Notes: generated by a model not told the origin, from the sequence alone. Positions 54,923 to 62,858 are shown, counted from the stretch's first letter. The stretch is DNA of 64,000 bases from Chitinophaga rhizosphaerae (GCF_003958645.1 NZ_RXLO01000003.1:186001-250000); one strand, 5' to 3'. Translations and numbers: made by a program.

Positions 54923-56082
54923 GAGGAAAACTGAGATCGACGGAACTGAAGAGCGGGCGGCTCAGTCTGTACATTGATTACTTTCCGGCCGTGTGGAACC
55001 CGCAGAAGAAGGTGTACACGCGGCGCGAGAAGCTGGGCCTTTACCTGTATAAGAATCCGGTGACTTCCTTGCAGAAGAAGGAGAACAGTCTTTGCATGGA
55101 GATCGCGGAGAAGATTTATCTCAAACGGATGAACGCGCTGATGCTGGAGGCTAACGGGCTTTTCAACCAGGACGCGCTGGAGGTGGATTTCTACACCTAC
55201 GCCCTAAACTTCATCCGCGCGAAGCAGCGCGAGAAGGTTGATACTACGCACTATGAAACCGGCATCAAATACCTCAAAAAGTTTGTGGGTGATCATTTCC
55301 GCTTCCGGCACATCGATGAAGAATTTCTCAAGAAGTTCAAGACTTTTCTTCTTTCAACGACTTCGCTGAAATCAGAGAAGGTCAAGCTCAATCAGAACTC
55401 CGCTGCGTCTTATTATGATAAGTTCGCGTTGATCGTGCAGACCGCTTTCCGTGATAAGTATTTGCAGGAGGATTACACGCTACGGGTGCCGCGTATCAGC
55501 AACGTGGACTCGCCGCGGGAGATCATCGACGACGAAGAATTGCAACTCTTGCTGGATAACCCCTGCGAAGACGAGCTTGTTTATCGTTCTTCCCTGTTCG
55601 CGCTGATGACGGGGTTCCGGTTCAGTGCTTTGAGGATTCTCAAATGGGGTGATCTGCATTACTCCAAGGGGCAGGAAGCCTGGTACTTCCATATCATCGA
55701 TCCCAAACCGGAAAGGTCGTTCAAGCATTACGTGAGCCAGCAGGCAGTAGATTTGCTGGGGACACGCGGGGAGAAGGGGGCGCTCGTCTTCCCCGACTTG
55801 AACTACAGCCGCACCCGCACGAAGCTGAAAGAGTGGTTCACGAGCGTGGGGATGAAGGACAAGGCCAAATTCCACAACTGGCGGCATAAGTACGCCACCA
55901 GCCTGATCGAAAAGGGTGAGGATATTTACGTCGTGAGCAAGATGCTCAACCATAAGCATGTCAAGACCACGCAGATTTACGCGCAGGTGCCCGACTCGAA
56001 CCGGGTTAAGGCGGCGATGAAGTTGAATTATAACCTTAAACCGAAACCGAATGATAACGCAGGAATTGGAACAGCGGATTGA
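54919..56082 (+). CDS. Tyrosine-type site-specific recombinase (integrase)
   Basis: 387 residues. N-terminal arm-binding-type domain (about 1-70), SAM-like core-binding domain (about 90-190) and a catalytic domain (about 205-365). Active-site residues seen: Arg234 (TGFRFSALR), His319 and Arg322 (HNWRHKYATS), His345/347 (LNHKHVKTTQ) and the nucleophile Tyr354 (TQIYAQV). Length matches the Bacteroidota transposon-type integrases. It overlaps the upstream zinc-finger gene by 4 bases and the downstream HTH gene by 32 bases, a tight operon. It should insert and excise the element. Confidence 0.95.
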   Translation: MRGKLRSTELKSGRLSLYIDYFPAVWNPQKKVYTRREKLGLYLYKNPVTSLQKKENSLCMEIAEKIYLKRMNALMLEANGLFNQDALEVDFYTYALNFIRAKQREKVDTTHYETGIKYLKKFVGDHFRFRHIDEEFLKKFKTFLLSTTSLKSEKVKLNQNSAASYYDKFALIVQTAFRDKYLQEDYTLRVPRISNVDSPREIIDDEELQLLLDNPCEDELVYRSSLFALMTGFRFSALRILKWGDLHYSKGQEAWYFHIIDPKPERSFKHYVSQQAVDLLGTRGEKGALVFPDLNYSRTRTKLKEWFTSVGMKDKAKFHNWRHKYATSLIEKGEDIYVVSKMLNHKHVKTTQIYAQVPDSNRVKAAMKLNYNLKPKPNDNAGIGTAD

Positions 56083-56398
56083 AGGCATGGAGTCGGACAT
56101 CCGGGAAATGAAGGCCATGCTGGCTGAACTGGTAGATGTGGCCCGAGGTACCGGGCAACCGCCGCAGGAGGAACACATCATGTCTGCCCGGGAGGTCGCG
56201 GACTTCCTCCGGATCGATGTGAATCTCGTATATAGCAAATGTTCCCGTGGAGAACTACCTTATTCCAAACTCGGCAAACACTATAAATTCCGTAAGTCCG
56301 ATATTCTGAATTGCATGAAGCAGTACGACAAAGGCAGCGGGATTTCCGTCGATGACTACGTGACCCGCTATCTCCAGGTTAACCAGCTCCGCGGTTAA
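56051..56398 (+). CDS. Excisionase-like helix-turn-helix protein
   Basis: 115 residues, its start inside the integrase 3' end. An N-terminal coiled helix (about 4-30, EQRIEGMESDIREMKAMLAEL) precedes an HTH_17-type domain (about 45-90: MSAREVADFLRIDVNLVYSKCSRGELPYSKLGKHYKFRKSDI), the form of recombination directionality factors. Overlap with the integrase indicates coupled production. Probable directionality factor or regulator of the element. Confidence 0.85.
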   Translation: MITQELEQRIEGMESDIREMKAMLAELVDVARGTGQPPQEEHIMSAREVADFLRIDVNLVYSKCSRGELPYSKLGKHYKFRKSDILNCMKQYDKGSGISVDDYVTRYLQVNQLRG

Positions 56399-56471
56399 CC
56401 CTATGGCCGTTTGCCCCTGACGGCTGATTTTCGTATATTCATATATCATATCCCCCGAAAAACCTTACACC

Positions 56472-57470
56472 ATGACCCACCTCGATGATGTAAAGGATGT
56501 GCCGTTCTATGTGCGGATGACGGAAACGAATGCATTTCTCAGGGACGTTCCCTACGGCGATCAAAAGAAACAGCCCTTCAAGATCGGACGTGATTTCGAA
56601 GCCCTGGCGAACTATGCTTTGCATAATCACTATTGCATTTCCTTTCTCAAATGTCCCCATAAATTCGACCTCGATAATCTGTTCTTGCATTTCCATTGGT
56701 TCAACCGGTATTTGTATTTCAATCTCCAGGATTCCATATGGGTGCTCCAGATCTTTCCCGCGCTGGAGAAATTGCAGACTTATCAGCTCCGGTTTCTGGA
56801 AACAGAACTGAAAGCGTTCCCTCAAGCCTATCAATACGACGTGAAGGCCGCCGACCACCGCCAGCAATGGGCGCTCCTGAAAAAGACCAATTTCCTGAAG
56901 TACGACGATTTCCGGAAGATTATGGAGATTGACGAAGCGCAACGAGCCCGGTTGCTTTCCCATATCCAAAGTTTGTTGGCCGGACGGCCAGAACCTCCAG
57001 CGGTAGAGCCACAACTTCCGGAACCGAAGCCCGGCAAAAGACAACGGGAGGCCAGCCAATACCGGTACCTGAAATTATCCGACGATCTGACGGCCGGTCA
57101 ACAAAACGAGGTGATCCGGGAAATGTATGAATTACTCCAACCACATTTTCGGGCGGCAAAGAACTTTGAGGATTTTCAAAAGGTGTTCCGGGAGGAAGGC
57201 GCGCCCGTGCTTGAACTCGTTCGGGAAGGTCAGGCGGATCAGCAATATTATTGGGTCATTTTCCGGGAAATCAAACAAAACGGCCTGACCGTTTCGTGGG
57301 ATGTGATCGACCGGTTCGTCCATATTTATGATGCCGGAGGTAAGAAACTTGCTGGTTTTTCGCGGATCAATACTTCCATCGATCTCCAGAAGGAGCGGAA
57401 AGCCCGCCGGTCGGTTGAACCTGTTATCAAATTGATAAACAATTATTTATCGAAAAGTAAAGGCAAGTGA
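56472..57470 (+). CDS. Element-borne hypothetical protein
   Basis: 332 residues, not recognised. The N-terminal half is aromatic and His-rich (NHYCISFLKCPHKFDLDNLFLHFHWFNRYLYF), a Pro-rich stretch (about 175-195) separates it from a C-terminal domain with KFEDFQKVF-like alternation and a final basic tail. Lies alone between the integrase operon and the primase-type genes. I considered RteC (the CTnDOT regulator) and do not see its conserved motifs. Soluble, no signal peptide. Confidence 0.7.
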   Translation: MTHLDDVKDVPFYVRMTETNAFLRDVPYGDQKKQPFKIGRDFEALANYALHNHYCISFLKCPHKFDLDNLFLHFHWFNRYLYFNLQDSIWVLQIFPALEKLQTYQLRFLETELKAFPQAYQYDVKAADHRQQWALLKKTNFLKYDDFRKIMEIDEAQRARLLSHIQSLLAGRPEPPAVEPQLPEPKPGKRQREASQYRYLKLSDDLTAGQQNEVIREMYELLQPHFRAAKNFEDFQKVFREEGAPVLELVREGQADQQYYWVIFREIKQNGLTVSWDVIDRFVHIYDAGGKKLAGFSRINTSIDLQKERKARRSVEPVIKLINNYLSKSKGK

Positions 57471-57579
57471 TCTTTGCCTCCAGTGAGAAGATTTTGCTGG
57501 TTTTTTACTTCGTTGCTGCTATTTGCCTTATTCCAGCGCGTCCCCGGTGCAAATTGCCGATGAAACAAAAAAATGGAAA

Positions 57580-57900
57580 ATGAGTCAGTTGCATTTTGTG
57601 GGGCTGAGCCTCGACGAAGCCCGGTTGTTTATCGAATCCATCGTGATCGCTTGCCTGAAAAACTGTTTCCCTGCGCCGAAGGTAATGGAAGCCCCTTTAT
57701 CGATCCGGGACGCCTGTAAGTTCCTTGGTGTTTCGAAGCCGACGCTCCGTAAGTATGTGGAAGCGGCTGTCGTCCGCCGGCATGATCTCGGCCCCCGGAA
57801 GAAAGTGTTTTACCGGTCGGAGCTGGAAGAAGATATCAAACGCCTGCGTTCCCACGGCAGCGAATCCCCTTTACTTGAATCAGAAAAACAACGGTTATGA
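57580..57900 (+). CDS. Small helix-turn-helix protein (excisionase type)
   Basis: 106 residues from ATG 57580; the ORF is open from a TTG further up. An N-terminal helix-rich part (LSLDEARLFIESIVIACLKNCF) is followed by an HTH_17-like domain (about 45-90: PLSIRDACKFLGVSKPTLRKYVEAAVVRRHDLGPRKKVFYRSEL). It ends 4 bases inside the next gene (ATGA overlap with the toprim gene), so the two are coupled, which suggests a role in element replication or copy control. Confidence 0.84.
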   Translation: MSQLHFVGLSLDEARLFIESIVIACLKNCFPAPKVMEAPLSIRDACKFLGVSKPTLRKYVEAAVVRRHDLGPRKKVFYRSELEEDIKRLRSHGSESPLLESEKQRL

Positions 57901-58859
57901 GCGTGAACATTGAAGACGTGAAGAAGATCGACCTGGTGGAGTTCCTCGCTTCGCTGGGATTCACACCCGAGCGGAAGAACGAGCGGGACGCATGGTACTT
58001 GTCGCCGTTGCGGTCGGAGAAAACGGCCTCATTTAAGGTTGACCGGCAGAAGAACCTGTGGTATGATTTCGGGGAAGCCGTTGGCGATACGATCATCGAT
58101 TTCGGGATGGCGTTTTATCAATGCGATATTCCCACCTTCCTATCCAAATTCGACCATGAGTTTTCTTTTCATGGGCAGCTCGGTCAGCATAATGCGGCAC
58201 CGGCGCAATCCATCCATGAAGAGCCAAAGATCCACATCCGGGCCGAACGGCCGATCATGGCCCCGGCGTTAATCGACTACCTCGACCAACGTGGGATTCC
58301 GCTTGAACTGGCGAACAGGTATTGCCGGGAGGTAGTCTACCGGCTGGGTAAGAAGGATTTTTATGCAATCGGGTTTAAGAACGACAAAGGCGGCTTCGAG
58401 TTGCGGAACGCCCGGATCAAGCTGAGTAATTCTCCCAAAGGGACGACGCTTATCCCGGGGGAGTCGCGGGAGTTGCGGATTTTCGAGGGGTGCTTTGACT
58501 TCCTTTCCTTCAAGGTACTCGAAGAGCGGTTCGAACTTCCGCCGTCCACCTGTTTGATCTTGAACTCGGTGGCATTTCTCCGGGAGAGCTTGCCGGTGAT
58601 CCGGCAATATCCCTCCGCGTCTCTTTACCTCGATCACGATGCTGCAGGTCGGCGGGCAACGGAGCAGGTAATCCAGGAGCATCCGGCTGCGCGGGATGGA
58701 AGTGCCTTTTACAAGGGCGCAAAGGATCTGAACGAATGGTTCGTGACGATTTATCCGAAGATGTCGGATGTGCAACAACTGGCTCGGGATCTCCCGCGGA
58801 GGTTTCCTGATGATGACAACTCCCCTCAACTCCGGAATCCTGGCCGGAGAATCCGCTAA
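57897..58859 (+). CDS. Toprim-domain protein with degenerate CHC2-like finger
   Basis: 320 residues. N-terminus (LVEFLASLGFTPERKNERDAWYLSPLRSEKTASFKVDRQKNLWYDFG) resembles the zinc-binding domain of DnaG primases, but the usual CHC2 Cys/His set is missing. The C-terminal half has a toprim fold: LRIFEGCFDFLSF (Glu near 199), LILNSVAFL and SLYLDHDAAGRRATEQ, where Asp-His-Asp (about 243-245) matches the metal-binding DxD. Such proteins are typical of Bacteroidota mobile elements and may prime replication during transfer. ATGA overlap with the upstream HTH gene. Confidence 0.85.
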   Translation: MSVNIEDVKKIDLVEFLASLGFTPERKNERDAWYLSPLRSEKTASFKVDRQKNLWYDFGEAVGDTIIDFGMAFYQCDIPTFLSKFDHEFSFHGQLGQHNAAPAQSIHEEPKIHIRAERPIMAPALIDYLDQRGIPLELANRYCREVVYRLGKKDFYAIGFKNDKGGFELRNARIKLSNSPKGTTLIPGESRELRIFEGCFDFLSFKVLEERFELPPSTCLILNSVAFLRESLPVIRQYPSASLYLDHDAAGRRATEQVIQEHPAARDGSAFYKGAKDLNEWFVTIYPKMSDVQQLARDLPRRFPDDDNSPQLRNPGRRIR

Positions 58860-58889
58860 TCAATTCATTTACTTCAAAAACTTATTGTA

Positions 58890-59198
58890 ATGGCAGAACT
58901 ACGCAAGAAGCTGCTGTCGCTCGCCAGCGGCAGGCAGGTGCGATTGTATGGCAGTAGCATCGCGATTTCCAAGGGATTGGAAATCGGGGAAGGATGCGCA
59001 CCGAATATTTTTTCGTTCTCCGGGACGGAGGGGCCGAATGATCCCGATGGCAAAGTGATCAACGTCCACAACTTATCCGCCAACGATCTGGAGGAAATTG
59101 CGGATTATAATATCCAGTTGTGGATGAACTTAAAGGCCAACTTGCGACGCCACGGCGTCGATAACCCAAAGGTTTTCAACCACGATGCTATCCGCTAA
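58890..59198 (+). CDS. Element-borne hypothetical protein
   Basis: 102 residues. Basic N-terminus (AELRKKLLSLASGRQVRLYGSSIAIS), then a GEGCAPNIFSFSGTEGPN loop and a C-terminal helix with LEEIADYNIQLWMNLKANLRRHG. Probably a small soluble alpha/beta protein. It lies between the toprim gene and MobC, so it may belong to the replication/mobilization part of the element. No family is recognised and I claim no function. Confidence 0.72.
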   Translation: MAELRKKLLSLASGRQVRLYGSSIAISKGLEIGEGCAPNIFSFSGTEGPNDPDGKVINVHNLSANDLEEIADYNIQLWMNLKANLRRHGVDNPKVFNHDAIR

Positions 59199-59328
59199 AG
59201 GTGGAAGGGGCTTTTTGTCTCACCGGAGCGGATATTGGAATTGCAAGCGGTGTTTTCGGCAGCCGAAAACCGCTTGCCCTTTGCTCCCGTTGGTCGCAAA
59301 GGGTGTTTTTTGAACCGGAAAATTGTGC

Positions 59329-59688
59329 ATGATGGGCGATACTAACCACGGCGGACGGCCGAAAAAACCGGTGAAAAAAGAATGGAGAATTACCATCCGC
59401 CTGACCGAAGCGGAAAGGTATATATTGAAAGGAAAAGCGCGGGAGGCCGGGACGAACCTGGCGAATTACATCCGCGCCGCCGCGATTAAGGGCAAAGTAG
59501 TTGCCCTGCCTCAGGTAAAAGATCATGCCTTTTTTCGCCAGGCCATTGGTATTTCGACCAATCTGAACCAAGTGGCGCGGGCTGTCAATAAGCAGGGAAT
59601 TCTTCCGCTCTATACCAAACTGAAGGAGATAATCGGATTTTTCGACGAGCAAATGAAACAGGTGCAGAATGATCAGCAAGGTAATTAG
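59329..59688 (+). CDS. Plasmid mobilization relaxosome protein MobC-like
   Basis: 119 residues from ATG 59329 (an ATG lies at 59332 too). N-terminal basic stretch (GGRPKKPVKKEWRITIRLTEAERYIL) that resembles a ribbon-helix-helix DNA-binding segment, then GTNLANYIRAAAIKGKVVALP and ISTNLNQVARAVNKQG, a region conserved in MobC/BmgB proteins. MobC opens the origin DNA for the relaxase. The last 20 bases overlap the relaxase start, so they are coupled. Confidence 0.88.
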   Translation: MMGDTNHGGRPKKPVKKEWRITIRLTEAERYILKGKAREAGTNLANYIRAAAIKGKVVALPQVKDHAFFRQAIGISTNLNQVARAVNKQGILPLYTKLKEIIGFFDEQMKQVQNDQQGN

Positions 59689-60616
59689 CAGTGCCAGTTT
59701 TCGCCGAACCTGCCAATATGTGTTAGGGAAAGACGGGGCATATATCCTGGCTTCCGACGGCGTCCGCGACCATTGCCCGCGATTGATGGCCGATGATTTT
59801 GAGGCACAGGCGGAGCTTCGCCGGACGATTTCCCGCCCTTGTTTCCATGCGGTGCTGAGTTTCCCTCCGGGTGAAAAGGTTACGGACGAATTGATGGAAG
59901 ACCTGGCCGGTAAGTACCTAGACGGGATCGGGATGGTCGGAACTCAGTTCGCTGTCGTCCGGCACACGGACACAGAGCATCCGCATGTCCACATCATAGC
60001 CAACCGCGTCAACTTCCAGGGCAAGGCAATTACCGACAGCATGATCGGCAGGCGGGCGAAAGCCGTTGCCCAGGAACTGACCCGGGAGTTTGGATTACGA
60101 CCGGCGGAAAAGAAGGATATCTCCCGTACCCAGCTCAAAGCGATGAGCGAACCGGAGCAAATACGTTACCGGATTTATTCGGCCATCTCCAGCAGCCTGA
60201 AGGGGTGTACCGACATCGATGAATTGGCGCGGAGGTTGAAAGTGAGGGGCGTTGAAACGGTGGTCAAGTTCCGCAGCGGGACGCGGGAGCCGCAGGGGAT
60301 AAGTTTTAAGGTCGGGAATTTTTGTTTCAAGGGGAGTGCCGTTGACCGGAAGTTCTCCCTCGCCAATCTCCAGAAAGCTATGGCATCGCAACAGCGTATT
60401 TCTCAGGAAACTGGAAAAAGCTCCCGGTTGATACTCCTTCAGCAATCCTCCTCCGGGTTATCTTTTGTAAAGGAAATGCCTGTTAAGGAAGTGGCGTCGG
60501 CCATGACGGGCATACTTGAGGAGTTGCTCAACCCGGAATATGTCAATAATCAAATTCCGTATGAGCTCTTGCAGGAGGCCAGGAAGCGAAAGAAACGTAA
60601 TGGTTTAAGCCGTTAA
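59669..60616 (+). CDS. Relaxase/mobilization nuclease (HUH type)
   Basis: 315 residues. Relaxase domain in the first 160: candidate nucleophile Tyr17 (RTCQYVLG), His60 (PCFHAVLSFPPGE), and the metal-binding HUH of EHPHVHIIANRV (His104, 106, 108). The C-terminal half is basic and helical. It should nick one strand at the oriT and stay attached to the transferred DNA. MobC precedes it with overlap. Short compared with conjugative relaxases but of normal size for Bacteroidota mobilization proteins. Confidence 0.92.
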   Translation: MISKVISSASFRRTCQYVLGKDGAYILASDGVRDHCPRLMADDFEAQAELRRTISRPCFHAVLSFPPGEKVTDELMEDLAGKYLDGIGMVGTQFAVVRHTDTEHPHVHIIANRVNFQGKAITDSMIGRRAKAVAQELTREFGLRPAEKKDISRTQLKAMSEPEQIRYRIYSAISSSLKGCTDIDELARRLKVRGVETVVKFRSGTREPQGISFKVGNFCFKGSAVDRKFSLANLQKAMASQQRISQETGKSSRLILLQQSSSGLSFVKEMPVKEVASAMTGILEELLNPEYVNNQIPYELLQEARKRKKRNGLSR

Positions 60617-60626
60617 AAAGTATTTT

Positions 60627-61196
60627 ATGGATGAAATGTTTTTAAATATAATGTCGAAGGATCTGCATCAGATCCGGGAAGACATAGGCCACCAGACTGA
60701 GACGATTTCGGAAATCAAAATCGCTGTGATAAAGGTGGAGGTTTTAGATCGTACTGCCAATTCGCTGCTGAAAGAACTCCAAGCGTCGTCCCGTGATGCG
60801 GGACAATTATCGCAGGACATTAAAGGAGTGCAGGGGCTTGTGGGACAACTCCGGCATGATTTGACGAAGCCATTGCAGCATGAGCATCACCACCATTTTT
60901 CCAAAATCTTGTGGGCAGCTTTCGCATTGCTGATTGGATTTTCAGTCGCCGTAGGTGGTTGGTTTCAATCTTTCAAATCAGGGCGGGAGTATAGGGATGC
61001 AGATACCCAAATTCGTTATCTGCGCCTTTTGCCGGAGGACTCGCTTTATTCCGCCTTAATACGTGCGGAGAAATTGGTGAAATCTGATCCGGAAAGTGTG
61101 AGGGATAGCGTTCTCCAGGTTGAAGAAAACCGGGAGCGGTATTGGCAAATGGTTCGGGAGGCGGAAAGGCTAAGGGAAAAGGGATTTGGCCGCTGA
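60627..61196 (+). CDS. Element-borne coiled-coil membrane protein
   Basis: 189 residues. First 85 residues form a likely helical coil (IREDIGHQTETISEIKIAVIKVEVL...), then a His-rich HEHHHH stretch and one membrane helix (about 93-113, ILWAAFALLIGFSVAVGGWF) followed by a helical C-terminus. Placed 10 bases after the relaxase, so probably part of the mob operon and maybe a membrane tether of the relaxosome (inference). It ends 1 base from the end of the convergent RES-like gene. No family recognised. Confidence 0.75.
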   Translation: MDEMFLNIMSKDLHQIREDIGHQTETISEIKIAVIKVEVLDRTANSLLKELQASSRDAGQLSQDIKGVQGLVGQLRHDLTKPLQHEHHHHFSKILWAAFALLIGFSVAVGGWFQSFKSGREYRDADTQIRYLRLLPEDSLYSALIRAEKLVKSDPESVRDSVLQVEENRERYWQMVREAERLREKGFGR

Positions 61197-61197
61197 C

Positions 61198-61623
61198 CTA
61201 AATACAGGGGAGGATCTTGGTTATAGTGATTTCTTTAAATAGGGGATGGCGGGGATTGATGAGGTAATTTAACTGGTGACGCCAATGAAGGGAAGGGAAC
61301 GTGGCAACGAGGGCTTTCCTATCTTGCAGGAATTGCCGCGCCTTCGCGCCGGGGCTCCCGCTGAATATACCACCACTCGGGTCGATTATTGCCTCATCGT
61401 GGACCGTGGAAATCCAACAGTGGTCCGGCAGCCGAAATTCTACCAAATGGAGATTGAGGGACAATTTTCCCAGCGTTCGATGCCCGCAGCTTTCCAGAAT
61501 TGCGGATGCGATAGAATCGAAGGCGCAAAAGAAGGGGTGCTTCCCATTCGAAACGCATCCAAGTAGCGGGTTATTTTCCAGTTGGAATACAAGGTCTTTA
61601 TGAGCGAGGCGGTAGAGTTTCAT
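61198..61623 (-). CDS. Divergent RES-domain toxin-like protein
   Basis: 141 residues from ATG 61623; a longer open frame covers the antitoxin 3' end in another frame and has no support. RES-like features: N-terminal KLYRLAH, an SIASAILE(S) helix with the conserved Glu, ARQFLQDRKALVATFPS and the closing NYLINPRHPLFKEI motif typical of RES. RES toxins degrade NAD+. The usual GRWN..G and following Tyr appear replaced (GCVSNGKHPFFC), so activity may be altered. It starts 7 bases after the Xre/ParS-type antitoxin, the standard order. Confidence 0.78.
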   Translation of the reverse strand: MKLYRLAHKDLVFQLENNPLLGCVSNGKHPFFCAFDSIASAILESCGHRTLGKLSLNLHLVEFRLPDHCWISTVHDEAIIDPSGGIFSGSPGAKARQFLQDRKALVATFPSLHWRHQLNYLINPRHPLFKEITITKILPCI

Positions 61624-61630
61624 GATGATA

Positions 61631-62107
61631 TTAGAATTGTCCGATACATAGACGATGTAGTCTTTTCCGCACTTCCAGCACGCCGGGATGGGTATTGAGG
61701 ATATCGATCGGGCGCTGATCCAGCAGGGTTTCGTTGGGAGTGGTGAGCCATTCGAGCAGAAGTTCGTGTTCTCCGAATACATCCAGACCGTAGCAATACA
61801 GTTCCAGCAGGATGGCGATCCGGTCACTCATCATTCGGCTGAATGTCTGATCTAATTTCCGGAGGAAAAGGGTGCGCGTAGTTACTCCCATCGTTGCGGC
61901 GAGTGTGTCATAATCGAATTTTAATATTTCCTTCAGGCAAACGAGTTGCCTTTTGGTTATTCCTGTCCGGATGATCTTTTCCCGTTCGATGAAGGACAAG
62001 TTGCGATAATAGCTAATAAAGTCCTCCGGGTAATCGGGGATCTGGCGCTCGGTTTTTAGGGGACGGCCGCGGCGGCGGGGCTCCTCGTTTGTGGGTGTAT
62101 CTTCCAT
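61631..62107 (-). CDS. Xre/MbcA/ParS-type antitoxin (DUF2384)
   Basis: 158 residues. Basic N-terminus with a RRRGRPLK AT-hook-like patch, an HTH in the centre (DYDTLAATMGVTTRTLFLRKL) and a C-terminal toxin-binding domain with the ParS pattern LLLEWLTTPNETLLDQRPIDILNT, whose LEWL.TPN.AL.G..P.DLL-type consensus is well matched. The RES-like gene is directly downstream, so this is a RES-Xre pair. Such antitoxins usually repress their own operon; a palindrome lies upstream at 62800-62831. Confidence 0.88.
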   Translation of the reverse strand: MEDTPTNEEPRRRGRPLKTERQIPDYPEDFISYYRNLSFIEREKIIRTGITKRQLVCLKEILKFDYDTLAATMGVTTRTLFLRKLDQTFSRMMSDRIAILLELYCYGLDVFGEHELLLEWLTTPNETLLDQRPIDILNTHPGVLEVRKRLHRLCIGQF

Positions 62108-62113
62108 AACCAG

Positions 62114-62332
62114 TTATTTAGCGATTTTACGGCGAAGCTCGTCGGCCATCTCCCAGCCGATGCCTTTGATGGTTTCCAATTCTATCGGGCTGAAGCTGGC
62201 GGGGCTTTTCTGTTTTCGCTGGAAAGTGGATTTCCGCCAGGCCAGTTCCTTGCAGACTCGCTTCCGGAACTTGTCGTCCAGGTCCTTAAAATATTGCGAT
62301 ACCGCTTTCAGTTCGTTTTTCTTGTTTGTCAT
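62114..62332 (-). CDS. Small basic hypothetical protein in the toxin-antitoxin operon
   Basis: 72 residues, rich in Lys (FRKRVCKELAWRKSTFQRKQKSPASFSPIELETI...). Located 6 bases upstream of the antitoxin and thus in the same operon. It has no signal peptide or helix motif I can name. It could be a regulatory partner or an element protein unrelated to the pair. Function unknown. Confidence 0.65.
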   Translation of the reverse strand: MTNKKNELKAVSQYFKDLDDKFRKRVCKELAWRKSTFQRKQKSPASFSPIELETIKGIGWEMADELRRKIAK

Positions 62333-62365
62333 ATAGCGTCGGATTAATGAATGATGGATCTAATT

Positions 62366-62593
62366 TCAGATGGAGGAGGCTTTTAAAATGACAGTTATTG
62401 GGGTCTCCCAATTATTTTTCATCTCTTGGAATAGGAGCTCGCCGTCGTTGAACGGGAGGCGGGAGATGGGAAGGGCAGGCGAGAACAGATCCCGGCTACC
62501 GGTGATGTAGATAGTAATATGGGAGATTCCCAGTGGGAGGAGAAGCCTGGCTAACTCCTCTACCTTTTCCTTGATGTTGGTGGATTTCTGCAT
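62366..62593 (-). CDS. Small hypothetical protein, first gene of the minus operon
   Basis: 75 residues. Begins with MQKSTNIKEKVEELARLLLPLG, has a hydrophobic IYITGSRDLF segment and ends with WETPITVILKASSI. Its start is 16 bases after the structured leader, so it would be the first frame translated from that leader. 33 bases before the next gene. No family recognised; a real product is likely but not certain. Confidence 0.55.
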   Translation of the reverse strand: MQKSTNIKEKVEELARLLLPLGISHITIYITGSRDLFSPALPISRLPFNDGELLFQEMKNNWETPITVILKASSI

Positions 62594-62608
62594 AAGGCCG
62601 GTTTTGGG

Positions 62609-62745
62609 GGTTGAGGTACCGGCATAAAAAAGGCGCGGTACTCAACCTGCCGCCCAGACCCGCGAGGATTGGAACACGGACAAGAAGAGCCCGCGCACGA
62701 ACGCGGGCAAGCCTTCCTCTCGTGTTCCTTGTTTCGCGGGTCTGG
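62609..62745 (-). promoter_or_regulatory. Structured leader: two large hairpins ahead of the minus operon
   Basis: Outer hairpin 62654-62745 has three nested stems: 12 bp (CCAGACCCGCGA / TCGCGGGTCTGG), 8 bp (GGAACACG / CGTGTTCC) and 7 bp (GCCCGCG / CGCGGGC, loop CACGAA), with near-symmetric interior loops. A second inverted repeat (62609-62621 with 62636-62647, GGTTGAGGTACCG against CGGTACTCAACC, one bulge) encloses an A/T run just before the first gene. A -7 box at 62785 would place both hairpins in one 5' leader. An oriT or another cruciform site is an alternative. Confidence 0.6.
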
Positions 62746-62784
62746 AACGAGAATTCGGGCTATGCGCTTAATATCTTAAAGCTG

Positions 62785-62792
62785 CAAAGCTA
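62785..62792 (-). promoter_or_regulatory. -7 box of the minus-strand operon
   Basis: Minus-strand TAGCTTTG matches TAnnTTTG. A transcript from about 62778 would have a leader of about 185 bases before the first ATG at 62593. No TTTG at the right upstream distance is visible. Confidence 0.5.
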
Positions 62793-62799
62793 ATATTTT

Positions 62800-62831
62800 C
62801 CCCAGGCATTTTTTGAGGATGCCTTTTGGGG
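62800..62831. repeat. Inverted repeat upstream of the minus promoter (possible operator)
   Basis: CCCCAGGCAT (62800-62809) and ATGCCT(TTT)GGGG (62819-62831) pair as a 6 + 4 bp imperfect palindrome. It sits about 8-40 bases upstream of the -7 box, where the Xre-type antitoxin could bind. Confidence 0.4.
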
Positions 62832-62858
62832 GAATTATAGCTCGAATATACGAAATAT

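Noticed and set aside
56472-57470. RteC-family regulator assignment
   Set aside because: The location in an integrative element suggested RteC, but the typical RteC pattern is not visible, so it is left as unrecognised.
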